A DNA stretch of 64,000 nucleotides from a virus. The notes under the pieces were generated by a model. The model was not told the DNA's origin. It made no database searches and saw only the letters and a program-made list of their open reading frames with translations. Shown here piece by piece: positions 26,029 to 34,754 of the stretch (position 1 is its first letter; every line of letters starts with the position of its first letter). The stretch lies in the IMG/VR virus record IMGVR_UViG_3300017917_000321, positions 25,087 to 89,086 of that record; one strand, written 5' to 3'. The position numbers were made by a program, and so were the translations under genes.

Positions 26029-27228
26029 ATGACTGTTGATAACAATACAAGTAAAAAATGCATACTTCCGTGGATTCATCTTAATGTTGAAACCAATGGT
26101 GATGTGTATCCCTGTTGTCAAGCAGACTTATCATTGCCGGCCCTTGGAAATTTAAATAAAAACACAGTTTCTGAGATACGAAACAGCGATAAATTTATTC
26201 AATTACGGCAGCAAATGATAGATGGAATCGAACCTTCCTATTGTAGGGGCTGTTATGATAGAGAAAAACAATTTCCGGCATCAATGCAGAGCAAGCGTGT
26301 TAGAGAAAATAAGCAGTGGGAGAAGCTTTGGTCCTTAACTGATACTCCTACAGTAGGCGATCATATTTTTTATCTTGATGTAAGATACAGTAATGTATGT
26401 AATTTCAAATGTAGATCTTGTGATCCTAGCGGAAGTCATTCTATTGCAGCTGAACAACAAAAGCTAGGGTTAAGTTCTGATGATTCTATTATTAGACGAT
26501 TTGATTCTAGATCAATATTTAAAGCAATAGATAATAATATATCTAATTTAGAAGAAATTTATTTTGTAGGCGGTGAACCGTTATTAATGGAAGAGCATTA
26601 CATTCTTTTAGATAAATTAATAGCCGCAGGAAATACTTCAGTTAGGCTAAGATACAACACTAATCTAAGTAGGTTTGATTTTAAATCAAAAAATGTTTTA
26701 GAATACTGGAGTAATTTTGATTCGATTTTAGTGAATGCAAGTTTAGATCATTACGGAAATAAATTAGAGTACATTCGTAACGGAGCAGACTGGAATATAA
26801 TACAGCAAAATTTAAAAGATTTAAAGAATATACCTTCTGTAAAATTGCAAATACACTGGCTAATGTCGGTCTTTAATGCAACAGATATATTTGAAATATT
26901 TGATTATTATGTTTCTAATAACTTTATAAATGAAGAAGATTTTTTCTTAAATGTTTTACTTGATCCATATTATTACTGTATACAGACGTTGCATCCTACT
27001 CTAAAAATAGTAGTTAATGGTCAGATTGATTTACTTTTAGAAAAGTATAAAAACATAAACGAATTTTTAAGAACAAATCTGGAACAAATTAAATATCACA
27101 TGAATGCGGTTAATGCATGGGACATTCACAAAGACAGATTTATAAAAATAACTTCTTTACTAGATAATGCTAGAAATGAAAATTTTAAAGAAACTTTCCC
27201 TCAGTTAAAGGTACAAATAGATGGATAA
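26029..27228 (+). CDS. N-twitch radical SAM enzyme 5
   Basis: A 399-residue protein. CILPWIHLNVETNGDVYPCC near residues 11-30 and YCRGC near 70-74 are the N-terminal twitch ligands; RYSNVCNFKCRSC near 116-128 is the core motif, followed by VGGEP and YIRNGADW. It is divergent from, and 70 bases away from, the minus-strand copy at 24918. It opens the cassette that includes four oxygenase genes and the halogenase-like gene and overlaps the first oxygenase by 8 bases. Confidence 0.9.
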   Translation: MTVDNNTSKKCILPWIHLNVETNGDVYPCCQADLSLPALGNLNKNTVSEIRNSDKFIQLRQQMIDGIEPSYCRGCYDREKQFPASMQSKRVRENKQWEKLWSLTDTPTVGDHIFYLDVRYSNVCNFKCRSCDPSGSHSIAAEQQKLGLSSDDSIIRRFDSRSIFKAIDNNISNLEEIYFVGGEPLLMEEHYILLDKLIAAGNTSVRLRYNTNLSRFDFKSKNVLEYWSNFDSILVNASLDHYGNKLEYIRNGADWNIIQQNLKDLKNIPSVKLQIHWLMSVFNATDIFEIFDYYVSNNFINEEDFFLNVLLDPYYYCIQTLHPTLKIVVNGQIDLLLEKYKNINEFLRTNLEQIKYHMNAVNAWDIHKDRFIKITSLLDNARNENFKETFPQLKVQIDG

Positions 27229-27940
27229 CACACATAAAGAAATACTTGAAAGATTTTGGAATGAAAATTCTAAACCTATTGAGTATAGATACCCTGATTT
27301 TTTTGATCCTAAATGGACAGTGATGGAATCAGGATGGCCCTGTTTTAAATTGAGCATTTTTGATAATCAACCTTGGAAAGAAATGCACAAAGAAGCTGAA
27401 CAGTTACTTGATAGTTTTCATCCACATAGAGAAGACTATGGTAATGGTTGGAAAAGTTTAACAATACATGGTCTAGATGAAGATACACAAAGTCTAGGAC
27501 AGTATGGCAATGATCGAAATAAGACGCTCGGCGAATTAGAGTGGACATGGGTAGCTGATAAGTGTCCTACAGTTAAAAAGTTTTTAACGGATGTGTGGCC
27601 TGCAGAATTTTTAAACAGAGTAAGATTTATGCTCTTAGAACCAGGTGGTTATATACTACCTCATCAAGACAGACCTGATAGCCAAAAGCGTTTAAGTGTT
27701 TGTAACATTAGTTTGAATAATCCTGAGGGTTGTGAATTTCTTTTTAAAGGACACGGTAAAGTTCCCTTTAGTGATCAGGGTAGTGCCTTTTTAATGGATA
27801 TATCAAATGTGCATTCTGTATGGAATAGAAGTAACACTCCTAGACTGCATATGATTATACATTATGAGCTAGGGCATAGAATCAGAGACTTCTTTTATGT
27901 ACTGCGCAGTAGCTATTACACTAACAGAGGTGCAAAATGA
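27221..27940 (+). CDS. 2OG-Fe(II) oxygenase (Asp/Asn beta-hydroxylase-like) 2
   Basis: A 239-residue protein. FMLLEPGGYILPHQDRPDSQKRL near residues 136-158 has the His-Gln-Asp iron motif and a following Arg; NPEGCEFLFKG is the next strand; LMDISNVHSVWNRSNTPRLHMIIH contains the distal His and an Arg able to bind the 2-oxoglutarate carboxylate. This is the complete aspartyl/asparaginyl beta-hydroxylase-like set. Family members hydroxylate peptide or free amino-acid side chains. It overlaps both neighbours. Confidence 0.78.
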   Translation: MDNTHKEILERFWNENSKPIEYRYPDFFDPKWTVMESGWPCFKLSIFDNQPWKEMHKEAEQLLDSFHPHREDYGNGWKSLTIHGLDEDTQSLGQYGNDRNKTLGELEWTWVADKCPTVKKFLTDVWPAEFLNRVRFMLLEPGGYILPHQDRPDSQKRLSVCNISLNNPEGCEFLFKGHGKVPFSDQGSAFLMDISNVHSVWNRSNTPRLHMIIHYELGHRIRDFFYVLRSSYYTNRGAK

Positions 27941-29418
27941 GAGATTGGAATAGCATTACATATGATAGATATCTTGATCATTACAAGCTAGATATTCCTG
28001 TTGGCTTAGGCATACTAGATATTTCTAGAGACATTGATAGTGAGTTCGTAAGAAAAAGATCTTTCGATATGACCTTTTGGATGACCAATCAAAGTCTAAA
28101 GATGGGATATGGTACCTATCGAGGATTTAATGATAAAGTAGAAGATATCTTAGAGGAAAGTCTATCTAAAGGTGATCATATTTGTATTATACAGTGCCAA
28201 GGTATGATGAGTCTTAGACTTGCACACATTATTTCAACTAGCGTTAATTACTTTAAACAAAATCCTGATAAGTTTGTGATAGGTCATATAATGGCTCGCA
28301 AGGGCCGTTATCCTGGAATACATAGACAGATGCTTATTGTAAATTTAAAAGTTTGGGAAAAGTTAGGTAAGCCACCTTATTTAGAGCAGGGGTTCTTTTG
28401 GGATAGAAAACGAGAGTACTGTAATTTTGAAGTCAGTGAAAATAAAATTGCAGCAGAATATACACCAGACTGGATAGGACCAAAAGAAGGTACATCTAAA
28501 TTTGATAATACAGAAGATGGTGCTAATTGGGTTCACATAGCATTATCTAATGGGATAGTTATAGAAAATTTAAATCTTGAAATGAGAGAATGCAAGTGTT
28601 TCTTGTACCCCTACGAAGATACTGCACAGTTAGAAAAAGTATGGAATAATCTTCAACAGGAAGAAGAAGTAGACAAACTTAAAAATTACAGTGCAAGAAC
28701 ATGGATGAGAAAACTTGCCTATCAAGAATTTATTGAAAAGGATAGGGTCTATGCGTTTAATACTGAAAGACTAAGTGCTGACGGTGTTAGAAGTGATGGT
28801 CCAGTAGATCATTTGTTTAGTGCAGCAGCCGGTTTCAAACCTTTAGCATTATTAAGGAATAATAAGTTTCATGAAGGTACTACTGTACACTATTTTGATT
28901 GGTGTCGCGCAAGTTTAGACTTTAAGAAACATGTATTAGAAACATGGGACGGTTATGATTTTCATAAGTGGTTGCTAGAGAATGATGGTAAGTATAACCT
29001 ATCCAGTACTTACAGAGGTAACTACGAAGAATTCTGGAGATTAGAACTAACCAAAGAATTCGGGTCTGCTGATCAGTTTAAAGAATTATGGGATCGTTAT
29101 AGAAAATTAGAACATCATTTCCATGTAATTGATATAGTTAGTGAGCCTGAAAAACTCTTTAACATAATTAATCAGACTACAGGTAATAGAGTACTTTGGA
29201 CAACTAATATTTGGGCTAGTATGCAATTACACTGGAACGTTGAAATTGATGAACTAGAACAAAAATGGTTAAAGTTTCAGAGTCTAATACCTGAAGGTCT
29301 AGCAATCTACGGTCAAGACTACTTAGCTAGGGATATACAGCGTAGAGTAAGACATAAATTAGATTACACACACCCGCGGTATGTTAGTACTAATAAATAT
29401 GTACAACAATGGGGGTAG
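27937..29418 (+). CDS. Large uncharacterised protein in the halogenase cassette
   Basis: A 493-residue protein without a recognised domain. The N-terminal third has GDHICIIQCQGMMSL and FVIGHIMARKGRYPGIHRQMLIVNLKVWEKLG, which resembles the mid-section of some GT-A glycosyltransferases (an RxGRYPGxHxQ...INLxxW element). The C-terminal half contains VYAFNTERLS, SAAAGFKPLALLRNN and TTVHYFDWCRASLDFKKHVL, perhaps a second alpha/beta domain. A two-domain enzyme is likely. It overlaps the oxygenase gene upstream by 4 bases and is 3 bases from the next oxygenase. Confidence 0.6.
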   Translation: MRDWNSITYDRYLDHYKLDIPVGLGILDISRDIDSEFVRKRSFDMTFWMTNQSLKMGYGTYRGFNDKVEDILEESLSKGDHICIIQCQGMMSLRLAHIISTSVNYFKQNPDKFVIGHIMARKGRYPGIHRQMLIVNLKVWEKLGKPPYLEQGFFWDRKREYCNFEVSENKIAAEYTPDWIGPKEGTSKFDNTEDGANWVHIALSNGIVIENLNLEMRECKCFLYPYEDTAQLEKVWNNLQQEEEVDKLKNYSARTWMRKLAYQEFIEKDRVYAFNTERLSADGVRSDGPVDHLFSAAAGFKPLALLRNNKFHEGTTVHYFDWCRASLDFKKHVLETWDGYDFHKWLLENDGKYNLSSTYRGNYEEFWRLELTKEFGSADQFKELWDRYRKLEHHFHVIDIVSEPEKLFNIINQTTGNRVLWTTNIWASMQLHWNVEIDELEQKWLKFQSLIPEGLAIYGQDYLARDIQRRVRHKLDYTHPRYVSTNKYVQQWG

Positions 29419-29421
29419 ACA

Positions 29422-30153
29422 ATGTACGGTCGCGTAATCAAAAACTATGATCCAATTAATCATGGCATAACTAAACACTTTTTGTATGAAACTAATGACT
29501 GGGATCTTATTGAATTAAACTATAACGTAGATGTTGAACGTTTACAAGACTGGTGGAAGACCGTTCTAAAGAACTACGAGAACATGGTTTTTGATTTTAA
29601 CAAGCACTACCAGTCTTTAGAATTAGAAAAAAGCAAAGAGATGGTAGAACAGGGCTACTGCGGATACTATTGCGGCCCGATTGACGGAGTCACACTAGCA
29701 TGGCCCGAAGAAAAATACGAAGCATTGCCTCCGCCTGTACAAGCCAACTTAGAAAAGTATCCAGAGGTCAACAGAGAAACTTTCTTTGATGACGCTACGC
29801 TATTACCTAAGTTAAGATTTGGATACTTTGACGAACTAATTAATGAACTAGGAGAAGATAGTTTCAGGCAAGCGATTGTTACTAGACATCATCCTGGAAT
29901 GTATATTAGGCAGCATAGAGACAGTAAGGTTTTAAAACTGCATATACCTATCGAGTCTCACGAAAATGCTTTCTTCCATTTTGGCGAAAATAAGGAACAT
30001 GGCAAATATCATTTAAAGCCTGGAAAAGTTTACATACTTAACACAGGTGACTGGCATGGTACAACCAATGAGACTGATATTTTTAGATCTCATATTATAA
30101 CAAGAATTGCAGATTGGCATATACTAAAGGTAATTGGGATGACTAATGACTAA
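29422..30153 (+). CDS. 2OG-Fe(II) oxygenase-like protein 3
   Basis: A 243-residue protein. YIRQHRDSKVLKLHIPIESH near residues 164-183 contains the His-Arg-Asp iron motif. YHLKPGKVYILNTGDWHGTTNETDIFRSHIITRI near the C-terminus contains the distal His and an Arg. The NTxxxHxxxN element recurs in the oxygenases at 30146, 31815 (both halves) and 36229, so these four genes form one paralogous set. The reaction is probably hydroxylation; the substrate is unknown. It overlaps the next oxygenase by 8 bases. Confidence 0.75.
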   Translation: MYGRVIKNYDPINHGITKHFLYETNDWDLIELNYNVDVERLQDWWKTVLKNYENMVFDFNKHYQSLELEKSKEMVEQGYCGYYCGPIDGVTLAWPEEKYEALPPPVQANLEKYPEVNRETFFDDATLLPKLRFGYFDELINELGEDSFRQAIVTRHHPGMYIRQHRDSKVLKLHIPIESHENAFFHFGENKEHGKYHLKPGKVYILNTGDWHGTTNETDIFRSHIITRIADWHILKVIGMTND

Positions 30154-30808
30154 GGTGATGAAAAGGTATATAGAGCAGTACGAGCCTATTGATTTAGGTT
30201 TTACTATTATGCCTTGGATACCTGTAGATGTACAAGCCATAAGAGAATGGTACACTGATTTAGAAAAAAATTACAGTGATTGGAAATTTGTAATAGGTGA
30301 AAATCATCATGTTTGGAAAATGCCTATCTCTGACCCCACAGGAGAGACAGGTCATATTTTGCCTGATGATGCATTTTATTATACTCTGTGTTGGAATGGA
30401 GATGAACCTGGACCAAAACCCTTTGAACAAGGTTGTGCAAAACCTGAGTACAGAGATGATGACAATGACGAATTAAATCCTAGACAGTGTTTTAATGGCT
30501 ATGCATTAGATTTTGTAAAACAACTTCCGGTTAGAAGTAAGAAATGGTTAATAACAGGCCACACACCGGGAACTAAATTAATAACACATCAAGATGCTAC
30601 CGATAAAATAAGAGTACACATTCCTATATACACTAATGAAGATAGTAACTGGACAATTAACGGTGAAGAATATCACATGGAGCCTGGGTGGGCATATCTA
30701 GTTAATACAACACTGCCACACAGTGTAGAAAATAAAGGTTCAACTAACAGAATACATTTATACGGTAAAGTATGGACTGATGATGTAAGGAAAGTATTGT
30801 GCGTGTAG
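30146..30808 (+). CDS. 2OG-Fe(II) oxygenase-like protein 4
   Basis: A 220-residue protein. TGHTPGTKLITHQDATDKIRVHIPIY holds the His-Gln-Asp motif and YHMEPGWAYLVNTTLPHSVENKGSTNRIHLYG the distal His and a following Arg, which match the facial triad and 2-oxoglutarate ligand of the family. An acidic insertion (EYRDDDNDELNPRQ) sits before the barrel. It overlaps the previous oxygenase by 8 bases and the next Rossmann gene by 10. Confidence 0.75.
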   Translation: MTKVMKRYIEQYEPIDLGFTIMPWIPVDVQAIREWYTDLEKNYSDWKFVIGENHHVWKMPISDPTGETGHILPDDAFYYTLCWNGDEPGPKPFEQGCAKPEYRDDDNDELNPRQCFNGYALDFVKQLPVRSKKWLITGHTPGTKLITHQDATDKIRVHIPIYTNEDSNWTINGEEYHMEPGWAYLVNTTLPHSVENKGSTNRIHLYGKVWTDDVRKVLCV

Positions 30809-31380
30809 TAATAACAGGATCTAAAAAATCTAACACACCTGGACATGTAATGAATGGTTGGATGCATGATTATTTTGAAGATCATGAGATTATAACTATT
30901 TCTAAATCTAACGGTTATGACTTTTACACCGATTATGATAGGATATTAGAAGTAGCAAAGACGGCAGACATTTTCGTTAATAGTGCTGCCGTAGACAAAT
31001 TTCAAATTAAATTTTTTCAAGACTTATATGGTCATGTACCTAAGATAATTTCTTTAGGAAGTATTGCAGCAGATTTTAGCGATGCACTTAATGATTTTTA
31101 TCCAAAGATGAAAAAAGAGTTAAAGACAAAGCATAAGTTTTTACCTTTAACAAATCTTAATGTTTCTAGCGATATCTTGCATATTACTTTAACAGAGGTA
31201 GAAAATATAGAAGAACATATTCAGGGTATGACCTACAATCAACTTAAAAGAATTTTAGATTTTTGGTTTGAAAATCCTTTCTTCACTAATATAGATTTAA
31301 AATACTTCACAGAAACATACACTGACTCTGATAAGCTATCTAAAATACAGAGAGTGCTAGCACACTATGAAAATAAATAG
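30799..31380 (+). CDS. Rossmann-fold (SDR-like) protein
   Basis: A 193-residue protein starting at GTG 30799, with AAGGA at 30787-30791 and 7-base spacing. RVVITGSKKSNTPGHVMNGW near residues 2-21 resembles the TGxxxGxG dinucleotide loop of short-chain dehydrogenases with an altered glycine pattern. ADIFVNSAAVDKFQIKFF matches the NNAG strand, and IISLGSIAADF the strand with the catalytic Ser; an obvious YxxxK is missing. It may be a degenerate SDR. It overlaps both neighbours. Confidence 0.5.
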   Translation: MRVVITGSKKSNTPGHVMNGWMHDYFEDHEIITISKSNGYDFYTDYDRILEVAKTADIFVNSAAVDKFQIKFFQDLYGHVPKIISLGSIAADFSDALNDFYPKMKKELKTKHKFLPLTNLNVSSDILHITLTEVENIEEHIQGMTYNQLKRILDFWFENPFFTNIDLKYFTETYTDSDKLSKIQRVLAHYENK

Positions 31381-31828
31381 AATTTCTCAAGCAAACTTTA
31401 AATCCTTAATGGAGCAACAGAATATTACAGACCAAACCGTAGATAGCTCTAACGATTTCTATATCTGCTTAAATTCCACAGGATGGATACACAGTATCCC
31501 TTATTTTAAAGAAGAACACGCAAATGTAATCAATCTATATTTTGACGATGTTGAGTCATCAGGTCCAAAAGAGATACAATGGTTTGGCGGAGAAACAAAA
31601 ATCATTGATGCAATAGCAATGAACGAAAGTCAAGCAGAACAGCTAGTTAGGTTTATTTCTACAATACCTTCCGATGCTATTGTTTATATTTATTGTGCTA
31701 AAGGAAAGTCACGCTCGAGAGCTGTTGAAGATTTTATACTGAGCATTGAAACTAATATTGATACTATATCTGAAGGATCTAATCAACATGTTTATAAAAG
31801 TTTAAGAGAAGCCTATGCTAGACTTTAA
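31367..31828 (+). CDS. Cysteine phosphatase-like (DSP/PTP) protein
   Basis: A 153-residue protein. IVYIYCAKGKSRSRAVEDFIL near residues 105-125 has the C-x5-R signature loop (CAKGKSR) of dual-specificity and tyrosine phosphatases, followed by a helix as expected. The residue before Cys is Tyr rather than the usual His. A candidate general-acid loop is YFDDVESSG near residues 59-67. It is about the size of a minimal DSP domain. Possible substrates include a phospho-sugar or RNA end. It overlaps the Rossmann gene by 14 bases and the tandem oxygenase by 14. Confidence 0.6.
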   Translation: MKINRISQANFKSLMEQQNITDQTVDSSNDFYICLNSTGWIHSIPYFKEEHANVINLYFDDVESSGPKEIQWFGGETKIIDAIAMNESQAEQLVRFISTIPSDAIVYIYCAKGKSRSRAVEDFILSIETNIDTISEGSNQHVYKSLREAYARL

Positions 31829-32996
31829 AATTAAAGAATTACCTAACATAAAGTTTTCACATACAGCACTACTCAATTATTATAATGAAGTAGTGCAAAA
31901 TTATCAACATCTAAAATGGACACCGGCAGGTATTGATACTTTAAATCACAAAGTTGGCGGAGTTTATAGTTGGGCAATACAAAGTAACTTAAAGGACCCT
32001 TCGAAGCCCTGTCCTCCTTACGACATTAAAAACGACGTTGACATACATCCTAACAATGATTTTAAAGTCCCAACAGAACTAATTTTTGGATTTGGAAAAA
32101 TAGTAGTTGAAGCGTTTCCTGAAGTTAGACAAACTGTTATAAGCGCACATCCTCCTGGAACAGTAATCGGTGAACACATAGATAATGATGAATTTGTAAA
32201 AATACATATACCTATTAAAGCTAATAATAACAGCTTCTTTGTATTTGGCGATGAGAAATACAATTTAGAAGAAGGCAAGGCGTATCTTATTAATACAACA
32301 CTACCTCATGGCACTACAAACGAAGGTGATACAGATAGAATACATTTAATTTTTAAATTTCCAATTGAACTAGTTGATACTGTATTATCTACTGATTGGA
32401 TACTTGATCCTAGCTTCATTGATTTTGATCTTTTAGAGATAAAAAATTTAGAGTTTGATTTTAACGAACTTGTTGATTACTATAATACAATTAAGCAAGA
32501 CTATCAATATCTTAAATGGACAATGCCAGACATTCCTAAAACAAACCTAGGTGGTCTTTACGGATTTGGAATTTTAACAAACAAAGACAATCCTGACGAC
32601 CCTACCGATCCTCCGGGAATACGTACGGATAAGAAAAAATTTGAACCTTTGATTAAACCTACAAAGATGCTAACAGGATTTGCTAAGAAGATCTACGAAA
32701 AGATTCCGTATCTAGAGGAATTGGTAATAACAGGTCATCCTGCTAACAGCGGTATCCCACCGCATATTGATAAGGATGAGCATATTCGTATACACTTACC
32801 TATTTTTGCTAATGACAGATCATATTTTATGATAAACGGAAATGAGTATGTGTTAGAGCCCACTAAGGTATATCTAGTTAACACAAAAAGGATACATACT
32901 ACTATAAACAGTGGAAATGAAGATAGAATACATCTACATTTTAAAATACCGATTGGTAAAATAGACTACTTTTTAAAGACCGGAGTAAAACTATGA
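31815..32996 (+). CDS. Tandem double-domain 2OG-Fe(II) oxygenase
   Basis: A 393-residue protein of two homologous halves. Half one has SAHPPGTVIGEHIDNDEFVKIHIPI, then AYLINTTLPHGTTNEGDTDRIHL. Half two has TGHPANSGIPPHIDKDEHIRIHLPI, then VYLVNTKRIHTTINSGNEDRIHL. Each half keeps His-Ile-Asp, distal His and Arg, so both could bind iron and 2-oxoglutarate. N-terminal parts also match (YYNEVVQNYQHLKWT and YYNTIKQDYQYLKWT). This is an in-frame duplication and fusion within the oxygenase set. It overlaps the halogenase-like gene by 4 bases. Confidence 0.8.
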   Translation: MLDFKIKELPNIKFSHTALLNYYNEVVQNYQHLKWTPAGIDTLNHKVGGVYSWAIQSNLKDPSKPCPPYDIKNDVDIHPNNDFKVPTELIFGFGKIVVEAFPEVRQTVISAHPPGTVIGEHIDNDEFVKIHIPIKANNNSFFVFGDEKYNLEEGKAYLINTTLPHGTTNEGDTDRIHLIFKFPIELVDTVLSTDWILDPSFIDFDLLEIKNLEFDFNELVDYYNTIKQDYQYLKWTMPDIPKTNLGGLYGFGILTNKDNPDDPTDPPGIRTDKKKFEPLIKPTKMLTGFAKKIYEKIPYLEELVITGHPANSGIPPHIDKDEHIRIHLPIFANDRSYFMINGNEYVLEPTKVYLVNTKRIHTTINSGNEDRIHLHFKIPIGKIDYFLKTGVKL

Positions 32997-34231
32997 AAAT
33001 AGCAGTTGTTGGTGGTGGTACAGCAGGTTGGATGGCTGCTGCATATCTAAGTAAAACATTCGATGTTACGATTATCGAAAGTGCAGATATACCTATTGTG
33101 GGTGTAGGAGAAAGCACACTTCCTATTGTTAAGAAGTTTTGCGATGATTTAGGACTTGACGAAGCAGATTGGATGCCATTATGTCAAGCAGAATACAAGC
33201 TAGGTATTAGACATGAAGGTTGGAAAAAGGATCGAAAAGATCCTTGGTGGCATTGGTTCTTATATGACAGAAACAAAGATAGCGAAATGCTCAAGCACGT
33301 AGAAAATCATACAGTACCCCCTAGCGGTAGTTATGCTTATCACGTAGATGCTATGAAATTTGGTTCAGCAGTAATGAAGCCTGTTGCCCTTAAAAACGGA
33401 GCCAAACATTTAATAGATACTGTTGAAGATGTAGCGTTAAATGCTGATGGAGAGATTGACCATTTATTGTTAAAAAATAACGGTCCTAAATGTTTTGACC
33501 TTTATGTTGATGCAACAGGATTTGCAAAAGTTCTAGCAAAGAAAGTGGGAATAAACTATCTTCCATACGAACATTTAATCAATGACAGTGCTGTGGCCTG
33601 TCCTCAAGAACCTGCACCTATTCAGAATAGATACACTATTACTAGGACTATGAACCACGGTTGGATGTGGGAAATTGCACTACAGAATCGTAGAGGCGCA
33701 GGTTATGTTTTTAGCAGTAAACACTGTTCAGACGAAGAAGCGATTGAAGAATACCTACAGTATTTTCCAAACTCGGATAGATCGAAACTGCGTGTTATAA
33801 AATTCAAACCTGAGTATGCAGAAAATCCATTCTACAAAAATGTAGCAACAGTTGGTATGAGCTGCGGATTCATTGAACCTTTAGAAGCTAATAGTATATG
33901 GATGATATCTTATAATGTATTGGGACTTTATAGATGTTTAACAGAGGGAAAGTCTTTTGATACATTTAATAGAGCCTTTAGAAAAACCAGTTTTGAAATG
34001 TATGATTTTATCCTAAGTCATTATACACTGTCTGATAGAGATCATACAGACTACTGGAGATACTATAAGGATCTAGAACAGAAGATTAATACTAGAGATA
34101 GAGTTAAAGAAAAGAGTAAACTAATGGATGTAGAACTAGGAAGACATCCTGGGATATTCTATCCCTACAGTTGGTGGACTAAAGACAAATACTTTAATCA
34201 AGACGCCACGCTTTATACTCAGGAACATTAA
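32993..34231 (+). CDS. Flavin-dependent tryptophan-halogenase-like protein
   Basis: A 412-residue protein. VVGGGTAGW (residues 5-13) is the FAD GxGxxG loop. VGVGESTLP and YKLGIRHEGW follow; K69 in the latter aligns with the lysine that carries the reactive halogen in tryptophan halogenases. GWMWEIALQNRRGAGYVFSS matches the WxWxIP region but Pro is Ala. GFIEPLEANSIW holds the conserved Glu near residue 296. It is shorter than characterised tryptophan halogenases (about 500-540 residues). It would need reduced flavin from a host reductase. Its 3' end overlaps the convergent gene by 38 bases. Confidence 0.82.
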   Translation: MKIAVVGGGTAGWMAAAYLSKTFDVTIIESADIPIVGVGESTLPIVKKFCDDLGLDEADWMPLCQAEYKLGIRHEGWKKDRKDPWWHWFLYDRNKDSEMLKHVENHTVPPSGSYAYHVDAMKFGSAVMKPVALKNGAKHLIDTVEDVALNADGEIDHLLLKNNGPKCFDLYVDATGFAKVLAKKVGINYLPYEHLINDSAVACPQEPAPIQNRYTITRTMNHGWMWEIALQNRRGAGYVFSSKHCSDEEAIEEYLQYFPNSDRSKLRVIKFKPEYAENPFYKNVATVGMSCGFIEPLEANSIWMISYNVLGLYRCLTEGKSFDTFNRAFRKTSFEMYDFILSHYTLSDRDHTDYWRYYKDLEQKINTRDRVKEKSKLMDVELGRHPGIFYPYSWWTKDKYFNQDATLYTQEH

Positions 34232-34754
34232 CACGCCATAGCTTTTGCTTGGTGTACATGTACTCAAAGTTGTCATCGACTAGCGTAAAGATTCCAGTCC
34301 TAGCTACCCTAGGAACCATGTTTTCATTCATGCGTTGACTCTTGCCGTTGGTTGATGACTTTTCTATATTAGTTGTGAAATAAAATTCAGCAACTGGATT
34401 AATATTAGTAATAAAATCAATCTGCATATTTAGAACTTCCATTAGCTGATAGCTGGCTCTAAAACTATGCTGACCAGTGGTGTATCCTGGTAGCGTTGCT
34501 CCTCTATAGAATACTCTATATGCATTTGTATTCAGTTCTTTCATAGAATGAACACCGCATAAATTAAAAATAATATCTTTGTCTACATCGTACCCTACAA
34601 AAAACTGTCCATGAGGCATCTTCATTTTTTCTAAATTTATTGCCTTAAATGAACTGTTATTATAGTAACCTAATGAGTCGCATCTATTACAAAAATCTTG
34701 CAACTTATTATGATCACTATCTTGGAGGAGTCTAAACAGAATATTAGAATTCAT
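34194..34754 (-). CDS. GNAT-like protein (putative)
   Basis: The ATG at 34754 is preferred: the protein then begins MNSNILFRLLQDSD, a natural domain start, and overlaps the upstream gene by 11 bases. The frame stays open to an ATG at 34793, which would add 13 residues. FFVGYDVDKDIIFNLCGVHSM and AYRVFYRGATLPGYTTG resemble the central strands of N-acetyltransferase-like proteins found in phages, but the acetyl-CoA loop (R/QxxGxG/A) is not clear. The 3' end overlaps the halogenase-like gene tail-to-tail. Confidence 0.45.
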   Translation of the reverse strand: MNSNILFRLLQDSDHNKLQDFCNRCDSLGYYNNSSFKAINLEKMKMPHGQFFVGYDVDKDIIFNLCGVHSMKELNTNAYRVFYRGATLPGYTTGQHSFRASYQLMEVLNMQIDFITNINPVAEFYFTTNIEKSSTNGKSQRMNENMVPRVARTGIFTLVDDNFEYMYTKQKLWRVNVPEYKAWRLD

